This document shows, piece after piece, positions 19,301 through 26,731 of a DNA stretch of 28,832 nt; the stretch's first letter is position 1, and each line of letters begins with the position of its first letter. Origin of the DNA: Chromera velia (lineage: Eukaryota; Sar; Chromeraceae); the NCBI GenBank assembly GCA_018398765.1, contig JAHBMJ010001058.1, positions 7,501-36,332 of the forward strand. Reading direction: 5' to 3'. The notes below the pieces were generated by a model that worked only from the letters and a program-made list of their open reading frames with translations, was not told the origin of the DNA and did no database searches. The position numbers and the translations under genes were made by a program.

Positions 19301-20367
19301 TCTAGGGTATGACACCTAAAAAAAAAATAAATATAATTTAATTACAAACCCTAGGGGTATGTGGCACTCTGTTTAGCTATAACTCTAAAAAGTGGTTTTT
19401 TAAGGTTTTTAGGATGAACTGACCTTATTTTTACGATAACATAACTTTTTAAATTAAATCTTATGACCTTTTATATATAGGAAAGTCAATTCGCCCTCTG
19501 AGGTTCGCAAACGCTCATGACGTCGGTTTACAAACCTAATCCCTCAACCTGACCAAACCTGTCTAAACCTGTCTAAACCTGGTTCTAAATGGCTTTTGTA
19601 TAAACACAGAGAAGATGCAAAGCAAACACAACCTGACATTTTACCAAGAAACATCAGACAAACCGATCATTCAACGAATGTAGGATAAAGTCAAGAACAA
19701 TGTTATAAAAGCTGTCTTCATTCTTTCATACTTCAATAAACTTATCCAGAGGTGCAATTTCCTTTTCAAACGCCCAGTCAACTTGCTCCAATAATTTTCT
19801 ATCTTCAATTCATAAGCCGCCATCAATGTTTAGTGCAGTCAATTATGTGTGTGGTTTCCACGGAGAGGCGATCAAGCAAACAAAGATCGTACCGGGAAAG
19901 AAGAGGGGGGAAAAAGGGCGGGGGCAGGACAAGGAGAACACAGCGGCTACTGTGAATGCTGATGCGAGCGAGGCTGTATCCCCTTCCTGAAACGCTCATG
20001 CACAGAGTGTCATAGATGTGGTCCTGCCGGCAAAAACGTACAAAATGTACTTTTAACAGATCATTCACATACAGATTTCAGAAGTTTGACCAGGTTTGGA
20101 CGGGTTTGAAGAGGTTTGAAAGGTTTAAGTCTGGTGCAACCATGGTTTCCAAACTAATTCTAAACCTGACGTAGCGAATGGGTTTTACACTCATCTAAAC
20201 CTACCTTAATCTACCCTAACCTTAGCCACTCAACCCTATTTTAGCGTTTTTTAAGCTTTTCTAGCAAATTGAGCTCCAAAAATCTCTTTTAAAACATCAA
20301 AAATTTAAGTTTTTATTGAAAAACCTAACTTCAAACCTAGGGTACCCTTACAAAGTGTCAGACCCTT
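19301..20367. mobile_element. 1.07-kb DNA element inserted in a satellite monomer
   Basis: The left end reads TCTAGGGTATGACACC. The right end, on the other strand, reads AAGGGTCTGACACTTTG, so the inverted repeat core is AGGGT-TGACAC. The flanks are GACCATTT at 19293-19300 and 20368-20375, an 8-bp direct repeat that extends to 9 with the next T. This is a piece of the satellite monomer (GTTGTGACC...TTTTTGTAGAT), so the empty site can be read directly. Subterminal and internal inverted repeats include ACAAACCCTAGG against its complement at 20330-20346, and the AAACCTGTCTAAACCTG block at 19550-19585 against 20087-20125. There is no transposase. The structure fits a non-autonomous hAT- or Mutator-like element. 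Confidence 0.7.
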
Positions 20368-20520
20368 GACCATTTTTTTGTAGATTTTTTTTTTACGCAA
20401 AGAAAACGATCCCAATCATTAGTTGTGACTCGTTTTTACGTAAATGTTTTTACATAGATATTTTTTTCTGCACAGAAAAAACGATCTCAATCGTTAGTTG
20501 AACGATTCCCAAAACGATCC
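20368..20520 (+). repeat. Hairpin satellite, block 2
   Basis: About two monomers with the same word order (TTTTTGTAGAT..ACGCAAAGAAAACGATCCCAATC, TAGTTGTGACTCGTTTTTACG, then TAGTTG). It begins with the second copy of the target duplication of the upstream insertion and ends near 20500-20520 with two spare AACGAT(T)CCC words. Confidence 0.8.
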
Positions 20521-20765
20521 CCTTGAGAAGTGAAATGATAGAATGTAGTGTTAAACCTCTGCTAAAGAGTCTGTTACAGTCCTCCGCAGGCTTGCGTACG
20601 CTTCTCAGGGCTTTCACAGGGGGGGATATAGATACAAGCGAACCAGAACGGCTGTGCGCTAGGCTGTGCAATAAGTGTTTGTCCCCCTCGCATGTGATCA
20701 AAGAAACCATCATCAAAGATGAGGTTCATGTGACTCAGAATCATGTCCTGACGGAATATAAAAAC

Positions 20766-21271
20766 TATAGGGGGGTGAAATGCCTTTAGTATAAGGGGGG
20801 GGGGGGCTATAACGCACGGCTTCGCCGCGCAGCAGCACGGCCCCCCCCCGTGCCATGAAAAAAGGCTGCTGCATGGCACGGCCCTACCGGGCTGTGCAGC
20901 GCAGCAGTAAGATTTTTTGTAGTATATGTTAGGCTTTTAACTCCTGGCTGGTAGAAGAGGCACTTAATAGTACTCAACTACCTTGTTCTCCTCTCTATTC
21001 CTCTTTCAGTATCTTTTTCAGCATCTACATATTGACGTTAACCTAAACGTTGACCCGTTGGTAAGAAGAAAGGGGGGGGGCAATACAAGGAGACGATGTT
21101 GAGACCGAATTATATTATTTAGTATGTTATTTAATGGTCTACCGCGCGGCACGGCCCCGCCCCCATGCTACGAGCCCGGACCGCGCTCCGCGCAGCCCGG
21201 GGGGGGGTCCTGTGCAGCTGGCAAGCCAGCCGCGCAGACCGGGATCCCGCCCCCCGATATCATCCCCCTAT
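20766..21271. mobile_element. GC-rich palindromic insertion
   Basis: The ends ATAGGGGGGTGAAATG and, on the other strand, ATAGGGGGATGATATCG are imperfect inverted repeats. TA on both sides of the G/C runs would be a minimal target duplication. The interior has two GC-rich palindromic blocks. Block 20810-20910 has GCAGCAGCACGG and GTGCCATG paired with CATGGCAC and CCGGGCTGTGCAGCGCAGCAG. Block 21140-21250 has GAGCCCGGACCGCGC/GCGCAGCCCGGG and GCTGGCAAGCCAGC. Composition differs sharply from the AT-rich surroundings. Class unknown. Confidence 0.45.
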
Positions 21272-21673
21272 TAAAGACTTAGAAAAAGAATAATGCAGGC
21301 TAAAAAAACTGTACGAAATTGCAAAACGGAGAGCGCCCATCAACATAAGAATACACATCGCACAACGCGTTGTGGGTGCAACAAGGAGAGGCACTTCAGA
21401 TAAAAAGAAGAAAATAAAGGAAATGGTGTTACTGTTGTGTACATTCCTGCCTAGAAGCAGTTCTAAAGTGCTAGCCGAGTGTCTCAAGAACTTCAAGGTT
21501 CATTATGCTGATCAGGCAAGTTGAGGCGAAGCGATCCGGTTGGCATGCAGGCTTCCTCATCCCCCCCCTCCCATCAATGTGTGCTCTGGGTTGTCTTTAA
21601 AGCCTTGTTAGTGGCTTGGGATTTGACGTAGCTAAATTATGTTATCTAAACCTTCAGAATGACTGCCTACGCT

Positions 21674-21748
21674 GACCCCAGGTGGCCTTGACGGGCCACC
21701 TGGGGTCTTATGTATGACCTTCCCCAGGCGGTCCGTAAGGACCGCCTG
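21674..21748. repeat. Two adjacent perfect hairpins
   Basis: GACCCCAGGTGGCC (21674-21687) and GGCCACCTGGGGTC (21694-21707) form a perfect 14-bp stem with a 6-nt loop. CAGGCGGTCC (21725-21734) and GGACCGCCTG (21739-21748) form a perfect 10-bp stem with a GTAA tetraloop. Related CCCCAGGC words recur near 22861, 22883 and 22918-22934. No bacterial terminator role is implied. Confidence 0.85.
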
Positions 21749-22204
21749 CGGCACCACAAGCAGTCAGAGGGTCTTTCTGCATTCTCTCTATAGTGTGAAA
21801 AACGTTGAAACAAGTTTAAAAATGCCTTTATTCTAGGATTTAGTATCTGAACACAACTTTAAATATTTATTTACAATGCTTCAAATTGAATCAATAAATC
21901 AAAATTTTTATATAATTCTACATATTATTTTATAGAAAAGAATTAAATCAAATTTTCTAAATAATTTTCCAGAGTAAATTTCCCTAGTAAATTTCCACTT
22001 TGCGATAAGTTTATAAACAATGTAAAGTTGCATGTGTCACTTTTTGTTTACTTAGATTGGCACCTCTCAGATATTAAGCTCGAAATGATTATCTTCTGCC
22101 TCATCATGGTGGTAAGGGACACAGGCATCGATTGCCTGTCTGACTAGCCTGTCCTAGCCTGTCTGAATGTTCTGCGGTGGTTCTCTTCAGCTACGGCCTG
22201 TTCT

Positions 22205-22230
22205 TGATTGATTGATTGATTGATTGATTA
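22205..22230. repeat. (GATT)n microsatellite
   Basis: Six uninterrupted TTGA/GATT units. Confidence 0.95.
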
Positions 22231-22917
22231 ATGCCAAGCCCTAGGTGGAGTTAGAACTCCCGGGCGGCGCATACATGCATGCGCATACAAATTCTGTTAT
22301 GTCTTTTATGTGAAACACATCTCTCCGTTCCTCTATCTCTTCCCTCTCAGATTCTTCTTCTGCCGCATTTGTTAAAAAAGACATGCCATCAGGCAGACGC
22401 CTCACTTCCCTTTCCTGTCTGAATTGCTCTGTTTGCTTCGTATTTTCAAGGGGCGCAAAACGTGCCACTTCCCACTGAGAGAGTCGTGGTGCAGGCACTG
22501 ACCACATCAGTGTAGTCAGTAAGTGGGAAGGCCAAGTACGGAATCAATCAGTGAGTTAATCAATGGATGTACAATGATGTACAATGATGTGTATCTCCAG
22601 TGACAAGAGTGACAAGAGACGAAAGTTGAAAGCAACCGTCAACTTAATGTGTATCCACTGGTATCTATCGCTAGTCACGACTGCCGAACAAAAAGTTGCT
22701 GCCGGTCTGCATGACCCGGTCGGACTTTTGATGCGTGGCATATACATGTAGATCGTGAGGTCGCATCGGTACGTCCCTCGCGCGAACCTGGTCTGACCCG
22801 GTTGGGCACGTGTACCATGGTTCGTAATGACAAGGTCGGTGCCTTCAGCACCAACCTTCGCCCCAGGCAACTCTCAACAACTCCCCAGGCAGCTCTATAT
22901 AAACTTAGGCAAAACTA

Positions 22918-22934
22918 CCTGGGGTCGCCCCAGG
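22918..22934. repeat. CCTGGGG-TCG-CCCCAGG hairpin
   Basis: A perfect 7-bp stem with a 3-nt loop. It uses the same CCCCAGG word as the hairpins at 21674-21748, so it is probably part of the same family. Confidence 0.7.
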
Positions 22935-22994
22935 CAGGTTTAGACAGCATGAGCTAAATCTAGGATTTAACTCTCAATCATCATCATCATCATC

Positions 22995-23265
22995 AGTTGT
23001 AACTTGTTTTTGCATAGATATTTTTTAAGATCTACACAGAAAAAACGATCCCAATCTCTAGTTGTGACCCGTTTTTGCGTAGATATTTTTTTTTATGCAG
23101 AGAAAACGATCCCAATCTCTAGTTGTGACCTGTTTTTGCGTAGATATTTTTTCCTATGCAGAGAAAACGATCCCAATCTCTAGTTGTGACCTGTATTTGC
23201 GTAGAAATTTTTTCCTACGCAGAAAAAACGATCCCAATCTCCAGTTGCGACCCGCGTTTCTGCGA
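22995..23265 (+). repeat. Hairpin satellite, block 3 (four regular 61-65-bp monomers)
   Basis: Monomers start at 22995, 23060, 23121, 23182 and 23243 (partial). The last three spacings are exactly 61 bp and the units are nearly identical. Each has GTTTTTGCGTAGATATTTT, then CTACGCAGA or CTATGCAGA, then AAAACGATCCCAATCTCT. The GCGTAG/CTACGC arms allow a hairpin. The block is preceded by a short (CAT)n run at 22977-22994. It is the most homogeneous block, presumably the youngest. Confidence 0.93.
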
Positions 23266-23715
23266 AAATAGCGGACCCTTCCCATACATCAAGGAGCTGT
23301 GACGCAATCGCGCGGGATCAGAGCGCGCGCACGAAGGCATTGCCGTCTCCACTTTTGTGAGCTCCTTTGGGATGGTATCTTCTCTCACTCATCTTCACTT
23401 CATCGTGCAGCGCACCAATTCGGCCACCACAAAAACCAGGTCTTCACTTCGTCTATGTGAGTTGCTTTATCGCACACGGAAGTTCCTAACAGAACCAGAC
23501 ACCCCACCACACGCAAGTGATTCAGGACGGCACTGAGGAGCGAGGAGATTCTTGGAAGAGGTATCAGCAAGCGCTCCACCCCTCGTACATTGCACTTTCG
23601 GAGTTCTTGGTTTCCTTGTGGTGTCAGGCAGTGCTTCAAGCACCGCGCGGCTCGTGAGGAGTGAGGGGAGGCTGGAATCTTGAATGCATGTCCTCCTGTT
23701 CTTGTTTCTGTTCTG
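23266..23715 (+). promoter_or_regulatory. Upstream region or possible first exon of the small membrane protein gene
   Basis: Unlike its neighbours this stretch is GC-balanced and non-repetitive. It holds an ATG near 23372 opening a frame of about 54 codons (MVSSLTHLHFIVQRTNSATT...) rich in Ser, Thr and Arg, like an organelle transit peptide. It could be a 5' exon spliced into the frame at 23716 (a candidate acceptor TTCATTCCAG lies at about 23724-23733), or simply 5' UTR. Not resolved. Confidence 0.3.
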
Positions 23716-23997
23716 ATGGGGTTCTTCATTCCAGCTCTCCTGGCAGGGGGGCTTACAATGGGGCACTATGAAGCAAGCAAGGAGTTGGACACGTTCTTTC
23801 GACAATCATCCCGACCGCTGTTCGGCTTTTGGTGGGGTTTGGGCATCGGCACTTGTTTTGGAATTTGGATGGGGGTGAACTTTGGCCCCGTGTTCGTCAA
23901 GTTTGTCGGCGTCACGGACTGGCTTACGGGAGGGTTTTTGTCATTATCTGATAAACCAAAGAGTGAAGAGGATCACGATGATGATGATGATGATTGA
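23716..23997 (+). CDS. Small glycine-rich membrane protein with acidic tail
   Basis: ATG at 23716, stop at 23995-23997, 93 residues. The frame is open upstream to 23665 without another ATG. Two hydrophobic segments are visible: GFFIPALLAGGLTMG (residues 2-16) and FGFWWGLGIGTCFGIWMGVN (about 36-55). The latter is a Gly-patterned transmembrane helix followed by FGPVFVKFVGV. The tail is KPKSEEDHDDDDDD. The GxGxG-type patterning is reminiscent of small mitochondrial inner-membrane proteins such as Mic10, but conserved Mic10 residues are not recognisable, so no family is assigned. The true start may lie in an upstream exon. GC and codon use differ from the surrounding repeats, which supports a real gene. 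Confidence 0.55.
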   Translation: MGFFIPALLAGGLTMGHYEASKELDTFFRQSSRPLFGFWWGLGIGTCFGIWMGVNFGPVFVKFVGVTDWLTGGFLSLSDKPKSEEDHDDDDDD

Positions 23998-24638
23998 AGG
24001 GAATACCAAGTGACACTGATAAAGTGAAACACAAGACTGGGGTGAGAGGGGTGGAACGGGTGAGGCTTGTCTGTCTGCCGTCTCTTCGGGATGGTTTTGT
24101 TTTGATCGCGCGGGTGGGTGTCGTATCTGGGTGGTATCGATAACACAGATACAGAGAGGGATAGACAGACCAATCGAATTCATCAACCTGACCTTATGAA
24201 GAGGAAGAGGAGGGTGTGTACGTCGGGTGTACAAAAAAACTGTCGCACGGATGGAAGGACCCTTGAGGAGGAAGGAAAAGAATGGGTGTAAAGGTGCGTG
24301 TGGCCGAACGCGAGGAAAGTGAAGTGGATTGGCAGACAGAAGGCTGGAGCGGATTCTGATCATTAATGGACCCTGCGACAGATCTTGTAGGAATAGGCGG
24401 TGAGAAGAAAGGAACTAACTCACGCAAAAGCACCTGAAACAACGCAGAGTACTGACCCCTTCCGTTCATTCTTTTTCCCATCTGTCATTGTTCCCTTGCT
24501 TCCCCCCTGGTTTCACTCCATTCGTTGTCTTCCTCCTTGCTACCTGCACTCTGTGCTTTCTTCCTCCTTCCCTTCTTCCCTCCCTCGCTCCCTCTCTTTT
24601 CAAGCTTCCTTACTCTATTGCCTCCCTCCTGGTTTCCG
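23998..24638. other. Downstream region of the small membrane protein gene
   Basis: No further gene is supported. It probably includes the 3' UTR. The last 150 bases become pyrimidine-rich and grade into the long CT tract. Confidence 0.4.
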
Positions 24639-24965
24639 TCCTTCCTTCCTTCCTTCCTTCCTTCCTTCCTTTCTTTCTTTCTTTCTTTTCTTTCTTTTCT
24701 TTCTTTTCTTTCTTTTCTTTCTTTTCTTTCTTTTCTTTCTTTTCTCTCTTTTCTCTCTTTTCTTTCTTTTCTTTCTTTTCTTTCTTTCTTGCTTGCTTGC
24801 TGTCTTCCTTCCTTCCTTCCTTCCTTCCTTTCTTTCGTTCTTTCTTTCTTTCTTTCTTTCTTTCTTTTCTTTCTTTCTTTCTTTCTTTCTTTCTTTTCTT
24901 TCTTTCTTTTCTTTCTTTCTTTCTTTCTTTCTTTCTTAAATTCTTTCTTAAATTCTTTCTTAAAT

Positions 24966-25001
<36 letters not shown>

Positions 25002-25265
25002 GCTTGCTTGCTTGCTTGCTGTCTTCCTTCCTTCCTTCCTTCCTTCCTTCCTTCCCTTCCTTCCTTCCTTCCTTCCCTTTCTTCCTTCCCTTTCTTCCTT
25101 CCTTCCGTCCGTCCGTTCGTCCATCCGTCCGTCCGTCCGTCCGTCCGTCGTTCCCCCCTTCTTTTCTTCCTTCCTTGCTTGCTACCTCCCTTCTCATTTT
25201 CTTCCGCGCTTCCCTTCTGGCTTCCTCCCCCTCTTTTCCTCTCTTATTCGCTTCCTTCCTTCCGT
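24639..25265. repeat. Polypyrimidine (CTTT/CTTC/CCGT)n tract, about 630 bp
   Basis: Almost pure pyrimidine on the + strand. Segments of CCTT, TTTC, the 5-mer TTTTC alternating with TTTC, and CCGT are broken only by short GCTTGCTTG motifs, TTAAA triplets and isolated purines. The GCTTGC-TGTCTTCC block occurs twice (near 24790 and 25003), suggesting a segmental duplication inside the tract. Long Phe/Leu/Ser frames (+) and Lys/Glu/Arg frames (-) are artefacts of this composition. Such mirror-symmetric tracts can form triplex DNA. Confidence 0.96.
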
Positions 25266-26104
25266 GTTTCTTGCCTCTCCGCCGGGTCCGCCCTTCTGCT
25301 GCCTTAGCATTTTTTAACCTAGTTTTTAACACCACTGGCAAGTGACGTCACTGACGTGATGATCGAGAGCTTTGTTATGTATATGCCCCCATATATGAAG
25401 GGCGGATCTAGCCTACTAAGCCAAGTTTAACACCAAACGACTGTTCTAGCAACTGTTCTGAAGTGACTGTTACTAACATTAACTTAGTAGTATATAAACT
25501 TATATAAACATAACTAAGCTAAACAACAATTTTTAACTGGTTCAATCAATTAATATAAGATGAGATTACGGATAGGATGGGATTAATGTCTGAAGGATTG
25601 GCTAGAGGATTGGCCTCCCACTTCACATTGCCCTTCGATCAGTGCCGAGTGTTCGACCTAGCGCCAGCTAGACCTAGTGTTCGACGTGCTCCATATATGA
25701 CGCCATCCAAGACAGGGTAGGGAAAAAGATAGGTTATGAGGTTAGGTTATAGGTTATTGGTCCTCAAGTTATGATAACCAGTCATAACTGGTGAATAACC
25801 AGGTTAACCGGTAAGAGTTGATAAAAACGACAGTGTAGGTAGAAACAATTTCAAACAAGCAAAAAGTTACTGAAAACGATGTTTCAAAACATATCAAAAC
25901 GGTTGCAAAACTTATATAATTAATTATGACAACTGAAAAAGTATAAAAAATCATGCCTTTCTTTGTCGACTATAAACACAATCAAACAAGTGATTATTAT
26001 CATCTCATCATCATTCACTATCGCTATCGGTTCATAAATGAGCATCTAACGTTCGGCTGGTTCGATACGCAGCTGGACACACTGCTACGGCAGTCCTCTC
26101 CCAC
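25266..26104. other. Gene-free AT-rich stretch before the LTR
   Basis: Holds a dispersed repeat (25555-25690, minus) and a GGTTA-rich patch around 25730-25815 (AGGTTATGAGGTTAGGTTA, AACCAGTCATAACTGGT). No coding sequence is recognised. Confidence 0.5.
25555..25690 (-). repeat. Dispersed repeat family, copy 3
   Basis: On the minus strand it reads TCGAACACTCGGCACTG, then AGGCCAATCCTCTAGCCAAT, then ATTAATCCCATCC. This is the order found at 10000-10090 and 10900-11010. It also has an internal duplication of GTCGAACACT-type and CCAATCC words. Confidence 0.45.
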
Positions 26105-26604
26105 TGTTGAGCATACGTAGGGCTAGCATATAGGACTACGACTTCTACTTACGTGTATCTACGCAAAGGTCTGTTCGTCTGGTCGTTCATCTTTCAACTC
26201 CTTCTAGATCGAGAGATTTCAGGTTGGCTACTCAGAATAGATACGATCGGTCAGTCAGACGGCATGCGTGCACGTGTTGTGCATATAATACGGTATTCAT
26301 CTGTATCGGTCTACTTAAATGCATGTCACCTCTGTATTTGCTGTGTCCGTCTTTCTGACGTCTGTTCTGTCTCTGTATTATTCCGTTTTGTGTGAACTCA
26401 CTTCTGTGATATTTCTTTTTCCATGTATTCATGCATGCATTGCAAACTGCATGAGCGTTCTGCATGTGCGCGCGGTGCTTATTGCCTGACATCGCCTTGC
26501 GCTTTCTTTATCGCTCGGCATGCGTGCATAAATTCTTTCTGGTCCCGCCTCACGCTTTCTTTATCGCTCGGCGTGCGCGCATAAATTCTTTCTGGTCCCC
26601 AACA
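26105..26604 (-). repeat. 3' LTR of a retrotransposon, 500 bp
   Basis: On the minus strand the LTR starts TGTTGGGGACC (26604 downward) directly after a polypurine tract and ends CTCAACA (26105), giving TGTTG...CAACA ends. A 53-bp tandem duplication occupies 26500-26600 at its 5' end (CGCTTTCTTTATCGCTCGGC and ATAAATTCTTTCTGGTCCC, each twice). A TATTATA word near 26283-26290 could serve as the TATA element. The flanking CCCAC (26100-26104) would be one copy of a 5-bp target duplication. The 5' LTR is outside the window. Confidence 0.7.
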
Positions 26605-26618
26605 ACCACTCCCCCCCT
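26605..26618 (-). other. Polypurine tract priming plus-strand DNA synthesis
   Basis: AAGGGGGGGAGTGGT on the minus strand, between the end of the coding region and the TG that opens the LTR. Its position and composition are as expected for LTR retrotransposons. Confidence 0.75.
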
Positions 26619-26731
26619 TAACTCTGCTCGTCTCTGAGCAGAACGCAAAAAGGAAAGAATAGAAAGGACCTCAGCATCAGCGTATGCAAATCAGCGCAAT
26701 CATTACAAGGTTCCAGAAGCATGAAAATCAT

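Larger units (their letters stand above)
21272..22990. other. Gene-free stretch between satellite blocks 2 and 3
   Basis: No gene is supported. A 74-codon open frame without ATG at 21294-21518 (+) reads protein-like (LKKLYEIAKRRAPINIRIHI) but is unrecognised. Other contents are hairpins at 21674-21748, AT-rich DNA at 21830-22030, a GATT microsatellite near 22205, and CCCCAGG hairpin words near 22860-22935. Confidence 0.4.

Noticed and set aside
20523-20789. 88-codon plus-strand frame as an intact gene
   Set aside because: It begins at the edge of a satellite block and ends inside a GC-rich palindromic insertion. I treat it only as a possible decayed fragment.
22241-22507. 88-codon minus-strand frame with a Glu/Arg-rich patch
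   Set aside because: It has no recognised motif and no homologous copy in the window, and it lies in repeat-rich DNA. Not enough support for a gene.
24400-25345. Very long Phe/Leu/Ser frames (+) and Lys/Glu/Arg frames (-)
   Set aside because: They arise from a CTTT/CTTC polypyrimidine tract that lacks stop codons. Low-complexity composition in all three frames argues against coding.
26040-26080. tRNA-like T-loop (GGTTCGATAC)
   Set aside because: There is no matching acceptor stem, D-arm or anticodon arm at the right distances.
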